Under the pieces are notes generated by a model, which was given only the letters and a program-made list of their open reading frames with translations, did not search any database and was not told the origin of the DNA. From Enterobacter chuandaensis (lineage in GTDB: Bacteria > Pseudomonadota > Gammaproteobacteria > Enterobacterales > Enterobacteriaceae): DNA of 64,000 bases. The stretch is taken from contig NZ_QZCS01000012.1 in the NCBI RefSeq assembly GCF_003594915.1, forward strand, positions 1 to 64,000, read 5' to 3'. Position 1 is the stretch's first letter, and each line of letters starts with the position of its first letter. Below are positions 47,564 to 56,071 of the stretch, piece after piece. The position numbers were made by a program, and so were the translations under genes.

Positions 47564-48490
47564 ATGACCAACACCGGTTTTATTATTGGTGCGTACCCCT
47601 GCGCACCCTCGTTTCACCAGAAAGGGGAACAAGAAGAACAATCCTTCTGGCGGGAACTTTCCGACACACCGTACATACGCGGGCTGGAACAACCTTGCCT
47701 GGAAAACCTTCATCCTTTTGGTGACGAGTGGCTGTTCCGTCATACGCCGGGCGAGTGGCAAATCGTCGTCACGGCGGTGATGGAAACCATGCGCCGCCGC
47801 GGCACGAACGGCGCATTTGGTCTGGCGTCAGCCGACGAAGCGCAGCGTAAAGCATGTGTAGACTTTTACCGGCATCTGCAGCAGAAAATTAACGCTGTAA
47901 ATGCACGTTTTCCAGGAAAAGTCATAGCTCTGGAAATGCAGGCGGCGCCGCAGGCCGGGAATGCATCCGTCGAACAGGCTACCGAAGCGTTTTCCCGCTC
48001 GATTCGGGAAATCGCGGGCTGGGACTGGGGTTGCGATCTGGTGCTGGAACACTGCGATGCCATGAACGGCCCGGCACCGCGCAAGGGTTTCCTGCCCTTA
48101 GAGCAGGTGCTGGAGGTGGTGAAAGACACCGACATCAGCGTCTGCATCAACTGGGCACGGTCAGCCATTGAAGGGCGTAATTCCACCGTTCCGCTTGAAC
48201 ACGTTCAGGCCGCATGTAAAGCCGGAAAATTGGGCGCGCTGATGTTCTCCGGCACCACCATCCGCGGCGAATACGGTGAGTGGCAGGATCTGCACGCGCC
48301 GTTTTCTTCGTTCTGTGCCGACAGTTTAATGACGACTGAACAGGCTACATCACTCTTTACTGCGGCGAGCGCCGCAACATTGAAATTCTCCGGTATTAAA
48401 TTACTGGAAATAAATGCTAATGCTGATGTCAGCCATCGCATCGCCATTTTGCGTGACGGCATTAGCGCTATGAATAAAGCGACACAATAA
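47564..48490 (+). CDS. yiaX1: YiaX1-like DUF4862 protein, unknown function
   Basis: A 308-residue cytoplasmic protein with no signal peptide or membrane spans. It corresponds in position to yiaX1 of the Klebsiella yiaKLX1X2PQRS operon, where E. coli has yiaM. It looks like a TIM barrel: short beta-like strands end in acidic or His residues ([51 protein letters not shown]), a pattern like metal-dependent sugar isomerases. That fold reading is my inference; no reaction is known. It lies 26 bp after yiaL and 42 bp before the permease gene. Confidence 0.75.
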   Translation: MTNTGFIIGAYPCAPSFHQKGEQEEQSFWRELSDTPYIRGLEQPCLENLHPFGDEWLFRHTPGEWQIVVTAVMETMRRRGTNGAFGLASADEAQRKACVDFYRHLQQKINAVNARFPGKVIALEMQAAPQAGNASVEQATEAFSRSIREIAGWDWGCDLVLEHCDAMNGPAPRKGFLPLEQVLEVVKDTDISVCINWARSAIEGRNSTVPLEHVQAACKAGKLGALMFSGTTIRGEYGEWQDLHAPFSSFCADSLMTTEQATSLFTAASAATLKFSGIKLLEINANADVSHRIAILRDGISAMNKATQ

Positions 48491-48532
48491 AAATAAAAAC
48501 GTATTCCGATTACATTCACTGAGACATTAACT

Positions 48533-49852
48533 ATGAATATTTCAACGAATGCTCTACATGCGGATATTCCGCGCCAGCGCTGGCTAAGAATCATTCCACC
48601 TATTCTTATCGCCTGCATTATTTCGTACATGGACCGCGTGAATATCGCGTTTGCGATGCCCGGTGGCATGGATGAAGAACTGGGTATTTCCGCCACCATG
48701 GCAGGCCTGGCAGGCGGGATCTTCTTTATCGGCTATCTGTTCCTGCAGGTTCCGGGTGGCAAGATTGCTGTTCATGGTAGCGGCAAGAAGTTTATCGGTT
48801 GGTCCCTGGTCGCCTGGGCAGTCATCTCAGTCCTGACCGGTATTGTCACCAACCAGTATCAGTTGCTGGTATTGCGATTCCTGCTCGGTGTGGCGGAAGG
48901 CGGGATGCTGCCCGTTGTGTTAACGATGATAAGTAACTGGTTCCCCGATGCCGAACGTGGCCGCGCCAACGCGATTGTGATCATGTTCGTACCGATTGCC
49001 GGGATCATCACCGCGCCGCTTTCTGGCTGGATCATCACTGCGCTCGACTGGCGCTGGCTGTTCATCATTGAAGGGCTGATGTCCATCGTTGTGCTGGTGC
49101 TTTGGGCGTTCACCGTTTACGACCGTCCGCAGGAAGCCCGCTGGATCTCAGAGGCCGAGAAAAACTATCTGGTGCAAACGCTGGCCGCTGAACAGCAGGC
49201 CATTGCCGGAAAAGAGGTGAGAAATGCCTCTCTCAGCGCGGTACTGTCAGACAAAACCATGTGGCAATTAATCGCCCTGAACTTCTTCTACCAGACCGGG
49301 ATTTACGGTTACACCCTTTGGCTGCCCACCATTCTGAAAGAACTGACGCACACCAGCATCGGCCAGGTCGGGATGCTCGCCATTCTGCCTTACATCGGTG
49401 CCATTGCGGGGATGTTCCTGTTCTCTACGCTTTCTGACCGCACCGGCAAGCGCAAGCTGTTTGTCTCCCTGCCGCTGATTGGCTTCGCACTTTGCATGTT
49501 CCTCTCCGTGGCGCTGAAAGCAAACACCTGGCTGGCCTATGCCGCGCTGGTCGGTTGCGGATTCTTCCTGCAGTCCGCCGCTGGGGTGTTCTGGACGATT
49601 CCTGCACGTCTGTTCAGCGCCGAAATGGCAGGCGGTGCGCGCGGTGTGATCAATGCGCTTGGCAACCTTGGCGGATTCTGCGGCCCTTATGCGGTAGGCG
49701 TACTGATTACGCTTTACAGCAAAGACGCGGGGGTTTACTGCCTGGCGATTTCTCTGGCGCTGGCCGCGCTGCTGGCCCTGCTATTACCAGCGAAATGTGA
49801 TGCCGGAGCAGAACCCAATCCCACGGTGAATCCGCATAAGCGTGCGGCCTGA
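48533..49852 (+). CDS. yiaX2: MFS permease YiaX2-like, probable ascorbate/sugar-acid importer
   Basis: A 439-residue ACS-family major facilitator with 12 predicted spans. The signature lies after the first span (SYMDRVNIAFAMPGG), and the sequence resembles KguT in this same window. In Klebsiella, YiaX2 in the same operon position transports L-ascorbate aerobically. It replaces the TRAP transporter yiaMNO of E. coli. The ribosome site is weak (GAGAC). A palindromic repeat follows its stop. Confidence 0.85.
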   Translation: MNISTNALHADIPRQRWLRIIPPILIACIISYMDRVNIAFAMPGGMDEELGISATMAGLAGGIFFIGYLFLQVPGGKIAVHGSGKKFIGWSLVAWAVISVLTGIVTNQYQLLVLRFLLGVAEGGMLPVVLTMISNWFPDAERGRANAIVIMFVPIAGIITAPLSGWIITALDWRWLFIIEGLMSIVVLVLWAFTVYDRPQEARWISEAEKNYLVQTLAAEQQAIAGKEVRNASLSAVLSDKTMWQLIALNFFYQTGIYGYTLWLPTILKELTHTSIGQVGMLAILPYIGAIAGMFLFSTLSDRTGKRKLFVSLPLIGFALCMFLSVALKANTWLAYAALVGCGFFLQSAAGVFWTIPARLFSAEMAGGARGVINALGNLGGFCGPYAVGVLITLYSKDAGVYCLAISLALAALLALLLPAKCDAGAEPNPTVNPHKRAA

Positions 49853-49853
49853 T

Positions 49854-49890
49854 GCCCTCACCCCAGCCCTCTCCCACACGGAGAGGGAGC
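49854..49890. repeat. GC-rich palindromic repeat, yiaX2-lyxK gap
   Basis: A copy of the family element: GCCCTCACCCC tail, then the imperfect palindrome CCCTCTCCCACACGGAGAGGG. It begins 2 bp after the yiaX2 stop and ends ~19 bp before lyxK. It sits inside the yia operon. Confidence 0.75.
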
Positions 49891-49908
49891 AAGACGAGAG
49901 AGTCAAAG

Positions 49909-51414
49909 ATGAGTGAAAAAGAGCCCTTCTGGCTGGGTATCGATTGTGGCGGTACTTATCTGAAAGCCGGGTTATACAACCGCCAGGGAAAGGAAGTGTG
50001 TATTGAACGTCGCTCGGTTGCCACGCTCAGCCCGCGCGCAGGCTATGCGGAGCGGGATATGCCGTCACTGTGGGAGCACTGCCACGCTACCGTCGCCACG
50101 CTGCTCAAACGTTCAGGCGTAGACGGAGAGCAGATCAAAGGCGTCGGCATTTCTGCTCAGGGCAAGGGACTGTTTCTTCTCGATAAACAGGATCGACCCC
50201 TGGGCAACGCCATGCTCTCTTCTGACCGCCGGGCGCTGGAGATTGTGCAACGCTGGCAACAGGACGGCATTCCCGAAAAGCTCTATCCGCATACGCGCCA
50301 GACGCTGTGGACCGGGCACCCGGCCTCGCTTCTGCGCTGGGTCAAAGAGAACGAACCGCAGCGGTACCAGCAGATTGGCAGCGTAATGATGGCGCACGAC
50401 TATCTGCGCTGGTGTCTGACCGGCGTGAAAAGCTGCGAGGAGAGCAATATCTCCGAGTCCAACCTCTACAACATGAATACCGGGAAATACGACTCACAGC
50501 TTACGCGCTGGCTCGGTATCAGCGAAATTGACGGCGCCCTGCCGCCGATTGTCGGTTCAGCAGAAATTTGCGGGGAAATCACCGCTCAGGCAGCCGCCCT
50601 GACCGGTCTCGCGGCGGGCACGCCCGTCGTTGGTGGACTGTTTGATGTGGTTTCCACCGCGATCTGCGCCGGGCTGCACGACGAACATACGCTGAATGCC
50701 GTGATGGGCACCTGGGCCGTCACCAGCGGGATTGCGCACGGCATCCGCGACAGCGAGCCGTTCCCCTACGTCTATGGCCGCTACGTCCATCCGCAACAGT
50801 ACATCGTTCACGAAGCCAGCCCCACCTCCTCCGGCAACCTTGAGTGGCTCACCGCGCAGTGGGGCGATATGTCATTCGATGAAATCAACCATGCCGTCGC
50901 TGGCCTGCCAAAAGCCGGAAGCGATCTGTTCTTCCTGCCGTTCCTCTACGGCAGCAACGCCGGGCTGGAGATGACCAGCGGTTTCTACGGCATGCAGGCG
51001 CTGCACACTCGCGCGCACCTGCTACAGGCGGTTTACGAAGGCGTGGTGTTCAGCCACATGACCCATCTTAACCGTATGCTTGAGCGCTTTACCCAGGTGC
51101 AGGCACTGCGCGTCACGGGTGGCCCGGCCCATTCGGACGTATGGATGCAGATGCTTGCGGACGTCAGCGGTCTGACAATTCAACTACCCCAGGTAGAAGA
51201 GACTGGCTGTTCCGGCGCAGCGCTGGCCGCACTGGTCGGTACAGGCATCTATCCCGATTTCCACACGGCGCAACGCGCGCTTAAACATGACATCCGGGTG
51301 ATTGAACCCGACATGAACGCCCATGCGGCCTATCAACGCAAATATCACCGCTACCAGTTACTGATTTCAGCATTACAGGGCTATCACGCCCAGGTTAAGG
51401 AGCACGACCTATGA
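49909..51414 (+). CDS. lyxK: L-xylulose kinase (LyxK/YiaP)
   Basis: A 501-residue FGGY-family kinase similar to E. coli LyxK, which phosphorylates L-xylulose and 3-keto-L-gulonate. It begins FWLGIDCGGTYLKAGLY (phosphate-1 motif) and has VTGGPAHSDVWMQMLADVSG near the end. In the ascorbate/lyxose route it makes 3-keto-L-gulonate 6-phosphate for SgbH. The ATG at 49909 (MSEKEPFW) is chosen; the longer frame would translate the palindromic repeat. It overlaps sgbH by 4 bp. Confidence 0.92.
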   Translation: MSEKEPFWLGIDCGGTYLKAGLYNRQGKEVCIERRSVATLSPRAGYAERDMPSLWEHCHATVATLLKRSGVDGEQIKGVGISAQGKGLFLLDKQDRPLGNAMLSSDRRALEIVQRWQQDGIPEKLYPHTRQTLWTGHPASLLRWVKENEPQRYQQIGSVMMAHDYLRWCLTGVKSCEESNISESNLYNMNTGKYDSQLTRWLGISEIDGALPPIVGSAEICGEITAQAAALTGLAAGTPVVGGLFDVVSTAICAGLHDEHTLNAVMGTWAVTSGIAHGIRDSEPFPYVYGRYVHPQQYIVHEASPTSSGNLEWLTAQWGDMSFDEINHAVAGLPKAGSDLFFLPFLYGSNAGLEMTSGFYGMQALHTRAHLLQAVYEGVVFSHMTHLNRMLERFTQVQALRVTGGPAHSDVWMQMLADVSGLTIQLPQVEETGCSGAALAALVGTGIYPDFHTAQRALKHDIRVIEPDMNAHAAYQRKYHRYQLLISALQGYHAQVKEHDL

Positions 51415-52064
51415 GCCGACCATTACTGCAGCTGGCGCTCGATCACACCTCACTTCAGGCCGCGCAGCGCGATGTTGCCCTGCTTGTGGATCACGTCGAT
51501 ATCGTCGAAGCCGGTACCATTTTATGCCTGACCGAAGGGCTAAGCGCCGTCCGCGCGCTGCGCAAACAGTGCCCGGAGAAAATTATCGTGGCGGACTGGA
51601 AAGTCGCCGATGCCGGGGAGACGCTGGCAGAGCAGGCGTTTGGCGCGGGCGCGAACTGGATGACCATCATCTGCGCCGCCCCGCTGGCGACCGTTGAGCG
51701 AGGCCACGAGGTGGCACTGCGCTGCGGGGGAGAAATCCAGATAGAGCTCTTTGGTAACTGGACGCTGGACGACGCGCGCGCATGGCATCGTATCGGCGTA
51801 AAACAGGCGATATACCACCGCGGAAGAGACGCGCAGGCCAGCGGTCAGCAGTGGGGCGAGGCGGATCTCGCCAGAATGAAAGCCCTCTCAGATATCGGTT
51901 TACAGCTTTCGATTACCGGCGGCATCACGCCTGCCGATCTCCCCCTGTTTAAGCAAATCAACGTCAAAGCGTTTATCGCCGGGCGCGCGCTGGCAGGCGC
52001 TGCCAATCCGCCGCAGGTGGCACAGGCATTCCATTCGCAAATCCGCGATATCTGGGGAGCGTAA
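51411..52064 (+). CDS. sgbH: 3-Keto-L-gulonate-6-phosphate decarboxylase
   Basis: A 217-residue OMP-decarboxylase-suprafamily enzyme that converts 3-keto-L-gulonate 6-phosphate to L-xylulose 5-phosphate and CO2. The family motif Asp-x-Lys-x-x-Asp is intact in [12 protein letters not shown], and the C-terminal phosphate site reads [11 protein letters not shown]...[10 protein letters not shown]. It overlaps lyxK by 4 bp (ATGA) and is followed by sgbU after 2 bp. Confidence 0.95.
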   Translation: MSRPLLQLALDHTSLQAAQRDVALLVDHVDIVEAGTILCLTEGLSAVRALRKQCPEKIIVADWKVADAGETLAEQAFGAGANWMTIICAAPLATVERGHEVALRCGGEIQIELFGNWTLDDARAWHRIGVKQAIYHRGRDAQASGQQWGEADLARMKALSDIGLQLSITGGITPADLPLFKQINVKAFIAGRALAGAANPPQVAQAFHSQIRDIWGA

Positions 52065-52066
52065 CC

Positions 52067-52927
52067 ATGCGTCAAAATCCGTTAGGTATTTATGAAAAAG
52101 CGCTGCCGAAAGATCTCTCCTGGCCGGAGCGCCTGGTTCTGGCGAAGAGCTGCGGATTCGATTTCGTTGAGATGTCGGTTGATGAAACCGACGAGCGTTT
52201 ATCGCGCCTTGAATGGAGCACCACGCAGCGTGCATCCCTGGTCGAAGCCATGCTCGAAACGGGCGTGGCGATCCCGTCAATGTGTTTGTCCGCCCACCGT
52301 CGCTTCCCGTTTGGCAGCCGCGACGAAACGACGCGCCAGCGCGCCCGTGAGATCATGACCAAAGCCATCAGGCTGGCGCGCGACTTAGGCATTCGCACTA
52401 TTCAGCTTGCGGGTTATGACGTCTATTACGAAGAGCACGATGAAGGCACGCAGCAGCGCTTTGCCGAAGGACTGGCCTGGGCCGTCGAGCAGGCCGCCGC
52501 CGCACAGGTGATGCTGGCTGTCGAGATCATGGATACCGCATTCATGAATTCCATCAGCAAGTGGAAGAAGTGGGATGACATGCTCGCATCACCCTGGTTC
52601 AGCGTTTACCCGGACGTTGGCAACCTGAGCGCGTGGGGTAACGACGTTACCGCCGAGCTGACGCTGGGCATCGACCGCATCGCGGCGATCCATCTGAAAG
52701 ATACCCAGCCCGTGACCGCACAAAGCCCCGGACAGTTCCGCGACGTGCCGTTTGGCGATGGCTGCGTCGATTTTGTCGGCGTGTTTAACACGTTGAATCA
52801 GTTGAACTATCGCGGCGCGTTTCTGATTGAAATGTGGACCGAAAAAGCCAAAGAGCCGGTGCTGGAGATCATTCAGGCACGCCGCTGGATTGAAGCCCGT
52901 ATGCAGGAAGGAGGCATGACATGTTAG
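52067..52927 (+). CDS. sgbU: L-ribulose/L-xylulose-5-phosphate 3-epimerase SgbU
   Basis: A 286-residue TIM-barrel epimerase (UlaE/SgbU family) that converts L-xylulose 5-phosphate to L-ribulose 5-phosphate. Metal-ligand-like residues are visible in [31 protein letters not shown] and FLIEMWTEK, spaced as in the family. It overlaps sgbE by 7 bp. Confidence 0.95.
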   Translation: MRQNPLGIYEKALPKDLSWPERLVLAKSCGFDFVEMSVDETDERLSRLEWSTTQRASLVEAMLETGVAIPSMCLSAHRRFPFGSRDETTRQRAREIMTKAIRLARDLGIRTIQLAGYDVYYEEHDEGTQQRFAEGLAWAVEQAAAAQVMLAVEIMDTAFMNSISKWKKWDDMLASPWFSVYPDVGNLSAWGNDVTAELTLGIDRIAAIHLKDTQPVTAQSPGQFRDVPFGDGCVDFVGVFNTLNQLNYRGAFLIEMWTEKAKEPVLEIIQARRWIEARMQEGGMTC

Positions 52928-53616
52928 AACAACTCAAAGCCGAGGTGCTGGCGGCAAACCTGGCGCTGCCCGCCCACCAGCTGGTGACCTTTACCTGGGG
53001 CAACGTCAGTGCAATAGATCGCGAAAGCGGCATGATGGTGATCAAGCCGTCCGGCGTGGAGTACGACGTGATGACGGCGGAGGATATGGTGGTGGTGAAC
53101 ATCGCCACAGGACAGGTAGTCGAAGGCAGTAAAAAACCCTCCTCTGACACACCCACCCATCTGGCACTGTATCGCCGTTACCCGGAGATTGGCGGCATTG
53201 TACATACCCATTCCCGCCACGCCACCATCTGGTCTCAGGCGGGCCAGGATTTACCCGCCTGGGGCACGACGCATGCAGACTATTTCTATGGGGCGATCCC
53301 CTGCACGCGGCTGATGACCACGGCAGAAATTGCAGGGGAATACGAATACCAGACGGGCGAAGTGATCATTAAAACCTTCGAGGAGCGCGATCTCAGCCCA
53401 ATGCAGATCCCGGCGGTACTGGTTCACTCCCATGGCCCGTTCGCCTGGGGCAAAGACGCTGCCGATGCGGTCCACAATGCCGTCGTGCTGGAAGAGTGCG
53501 CCTATATGGGCCTGTTCTCACGCCAGCTCGCACCACAGTTACCGGCTATGCAGCAGGCGCTGCTGGACAAGCATTATCTGCGCAAACACGGGGCGAATGC
53601 CTATTACGGGCAATAA
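52921..53616 (+). CDS. sgbE: L-ribulose-5-phosphate 4-epimerase SgbE
   Basis: A 231-residue class II aldolase-family epimerase that turns L-ribulose 5-phosphate into D-xylulose 5-phosphate, joining the pentose phosphate pathway. The zinc ligands are in the His pair VHTHSRHAT and the later [10 protein letters not shown]; the N-terminal [10 protein letters not shown] is the phosphate loop. It is the last gene of the yia operon. Its stop directly abuts the stop of the next gene on the minus strand, with no intervening base. Confidence 0.96.
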   Translation: MLEQLKAEVLAANLALPAHQLVTFTWGNVSAIDRESGMMVIKPSGVEYDVMTAEDMVVVNIATGQVVEGSKKPSSDTPTHLALYRRYPEIGGIVHTHSRHATIWSQAGQDLPAWGTTHADYFYGAIPCTRLMTTAEIAGEYEYQTGEVIIKTFEERDLSPMQIPAVLVHSHGPFAWGKDAADAVHNAVVLEECAYMGLFSRQLAPQLPAMQQALLDKHYLRKHGANAYYGQ

Positions 53617-54435
53617 TCAACCGGAGTTAATATGCTCCTTACAGTACCGCCGTTTCCAGACGGCGGGGGTTAACCCGGTGTGCTTCGAGAATATCTGCCG
53701 GAAATACCCCACGTCGTTAAAGCCGCAGCGCGCGGCTACCTCGGTTAATGACGCAGCGTCGTTGAGCAGGAGTTTTTCCGCCGCCCTGACGCGCTGGCGA
53801 TGTATCGCCTCCGTCAGGGTTAAATGGAATGTCCGGCGAAAGACGCGCCCGAGGTAATCCGCATTACAGTGCAACGCTTTTGCCAGCTGCGAGGTGGATA
53901 ACGGTAAATGAAACTGCGTGCGAATAAGCTGTTTTGCCTTCCACGCCATCGCCGCACCGGCCTGATCTGCGCTGTCTTCATACCCTGAAGAGTTCGACAC
54001 CTGCTGTAAAATCAATAATAAAATCATCTCCAGCGCCAGGCTGCGCTGTAATTTCTCCTGCTCGCTGAGAAATTGCCGAAAGAGCGCAATCACATATTCC
54101 GCATCCCTTACGCGGCAGTGTTGTTCTATTGCCAGAGGAGCCGCGTTGGGTAACGTAGAATCTTGCGGCTCCACCTCAAAATGCAGCCAGTAAAAACGCA
54201 GATCCGGCGGGAAATCCTCCACGCCCACATGCCGTCGCTGCGGCCAGAGCAACAAACTCTCTCCCGCATTAACGTCAAAAACATGATTTTCTTCCTGGAT
54301 CGTTAATGTCCCTTTTTCGACAAAAATAATCTCCCACGACGTTAATTTTCGCGCAGGATGGCGGCCCACTCCGCGGGAGATAAATAGCCCGCCATTTTGA
54401 ACCTTAATCGGAAGCGCTATGGATAATTCGAGCAT
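53617..54435 (-). CDS. AraC-family regulator, probably of the adjacent GPH-GH127 genes
   Basis: A 272-residue regulator with an N-terminal cupin sugar-sensing domain (residues ~1-90) and a C-terminal double HTH of the AraC/XylS type (LSTSQLAKALHCNADYLGRVF; LTEVAARCGFNDVGYFRQIFSKH). It diverges from the GPH symporter gene across ~225 AT-rich bp that contain palindromic and direct-repeat sequences. It probably activates that pair in response to an arabinose-containing sugar, which is inference. Confidence 0.86.
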   Translation of the reverse strand: MLELSIALPIKVQNGGLFISRGVGRHPARKLTSWEIIFVEKGTLTIQEENHVFDVNAGESLLLWPQRRHVGVEDFPPDLRFYWLHFEVEPQDSTLPNAAPLAIEQHCRVRDAEYVIALFRQFLSEQEKLQRSLALEMILLLILQQVSNSSGYEDSADQAGAAMAWKAKQLIRTQFHLPLSTSQLAKALHCNADYLGRVFRRTFHLTLTEAIHRQRVRAAEKLLLNDAASLTEVAARCGFNDVGYFRQIFSKHTGLTPAVWKRRYCKEHINSG

Positions 54436-54480
54436 GGATATTCACCATTCCGCTTTTATTGCCGTTAATATTCGACTTAT

Positions 54481-54566
54481 ATATTGATTATTAATCAATA
54501 TTCGAATATCTGTCCGATCGGAATCACATTTTTATCATCAGGTCGGAATCGTCACCTTTTTATACT
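54481..54566. promoter_or_regulatory. Candidate operators in the AraC / GPH intergenic region
   Basis: A perfect 10-bp inverted repeat with a one-base centre (54481-54501, arms ATATTGATTA / TAATCAATAT), then the direct repeat TCGGAATC at 54518-54525 and 54543-54550 (25 bp apart). A TATACT (54561-54566) could be the -10 of the symporter gene. AraC-type activators usually bind direct repeats near -35, so the TCGGAATC pair is the better candidate. By eye only. Confidence 0.45.
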
Positions 54567-54660
54567 TTTCCCTTCCCTTGTTGGCCTTCCCTTTCGATGC
54601 AGAATAAAGAGGTACCTTGCATAAATACGATAATAAATTCGATCTCCGAGGAGTTACTTC

Positions 54661-56061
54661 ATGACTTCCACACCGATTACAGAATCAGACGTGACACAAG
54701 GGGCGACAGATGACCGGTTGTCCGTCCGCGAAAAAATTGGCTATGGCCTGGGTGATGCGGGCGGCACGGTGATTACCTGCCTCATCATGAACTTTCTGAC
54801 CTTTTTCTATACCGATGTATTTGGCCTCACCCCCGCGCTGGTGGGCACGCTGTTTATTGCCCTTCGCGTGTTCGATGCGATTTCCGATCCGGTGATGGGC
54901 GTGATTGCTGACCGCACGCAGAGCCGCTGGGGGCGTTTTCGTCCCTGGCAGCTGTGGGTCGCCGTCCCGATAGGCATTATCGGCGTAATGACCTTCACCG
55001 TTCCGGAAGCCAGCATGGGCGTGAAAATCGCCTGGGCGTTCGGCACCTATTTGCTGTTGTCCGTGGGTTATACGGCCATCAACGTGCCCTACTGCGCGCT
55101 GATCAACACCATGACTACCCGCCACAACGAGGTCATCTCCTGCCAGTCCTGGCGCTTTGTGCTGTGCGGCGTGGCGGGCTTTCTGGTCTCCGTTGGCCTG
55201 CCGTGGCTGGTGGCAGAGCTGGGCCAGGGCAATGCCGCCCGGGGTTATCAGCTCGGCGTCGGCGTGCTGTGCGCCATCGCCGTGGTGATGTTCCTCTGCT
55301 GCTTCTTCTGGGTGCGCGAGCGCGTTCCGCTGGCGCTGATGGGTAAATTCACCCTGCGCGAGCATCTGGCGGGCCTGCGTAAAAACGATCAGCTGCTGCT
55401 GATGCTGGTGATGTCGTTTCTGCTGATCAACGTTTTCAACATTCGCGGCGGCGGGTACATGTATTTCATCACCTACGTGCTTCAGGGCAGCACGGCGTAC
55501 ACTTCGCTGTTTTTCACGATGGTGACCTTTGCCGCCATTCTGGGTGCGGTGATCGTCAACCCGCTGTCGCGCCGAATTGATACCGTCAAACTCTACTACT
55601 ACACCAACCTGGTGCTCGCGGCACTTGCGGTGGGCATGTGGTTCCTGCCGGGTGGCCCGGCGCACCAGACGCTCTGGCTGATCGTCATTTTAAGCAACGG
55701 CGTGATCCTGGGATTCACCCTGCCTCTGCACTTCTCGCTAATGGCCTTTGCCGATGACTACGGCGAGTGGAAAACCGGCGTGCGTTCGTCGGGCATGAAC
55801 TTCGCCTTCAACCTGTTTTTCATCAAGCTTGCGTGGGCGTCCAGCGCCGGGATCATCAGCCTGGTGTTTATTGCCGTGGCCTATCAGCCAGGCGCGGACA
55901 ACCAGACGCCAGCCTCACTGCAGGGCATCACCGCCATGGAGACGCTGCTGCCTGCCCTTTTCCACCTGCTGCTGGCGGTCGCTATCCGCTGGTGCAGGCT
56001 TAACAACCCAATGATGTCGCGCATTGCCACCGACCTGCGCCAGCGTCACGTAACGTCCTGA
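54661..56061 (+). CDS. GPH-family glycoside/pentoside:cation symporter
   Basis: A 466-residue inner-membrane protein with about 12 spans. The glycoside-pentoside-hexuronide family motif is visible ([20 protein letters not shown], near residues 78-97), as is the start [14 protein letters not shown]. It belongs to the MelB/XylP/YicJ relatives that bring in glycosides with Na+ or H+. A GAGGAG ribosome site precedes the ATG. It is 10 bp upstream of the GH127 gene, so it very likely imports the substrate of that cytoplasmic enzyme. Confidence 0.9.
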   Translation: MTSTPITESDVTQGATDDRLSVREKIGYGLGDAGGTVITCLIMNFLTFFYTDVFGLTPALVGTLFIALRVFDAISDPVMGVIADRTQSRWGRFRPWQLWVAVPIGIIGVMTFTVPEASMGVKIAWAFGTYLLLSVGYTAINVPYCALINTMTTRHNEVISCQSWRFVLCGVAGFLVSVGLPWLVAELGQGNAARGYQLGVGVLCAIAVVMFLCCFFWVRERVPLALMGKFTLREHLAGLRKNDQLLLMLVMSFLLINVFNIRGGGYMYFITYVLQGSTAYTSLFFTMVTFAAILGAVIVNPLSRRIDTVKLYYYTNLVLAALAVGMWFLPGGPAHQTLWLIVILSNGVILGFTLPLHFSLMAFADDYGEWKTGVRSSGMNFAFNLFFIKLAWASSAGIISLVFIAVAYQPGADNQTPASLQGITAMETLLPALFHLLLAVAIRWCRLNNPMMSRIATDLRQRHVTS

Positions 56062-56071
56062 GGAGAATGCT

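Noticed and set aside
49852..49908. N-terminal extension of LyxK starting at 49852
   Set aside because: It overlaps the end of yiaX2 and reads through the palindromic repeat. MSEKEPFWLGID at 49909 matches the kinase family.
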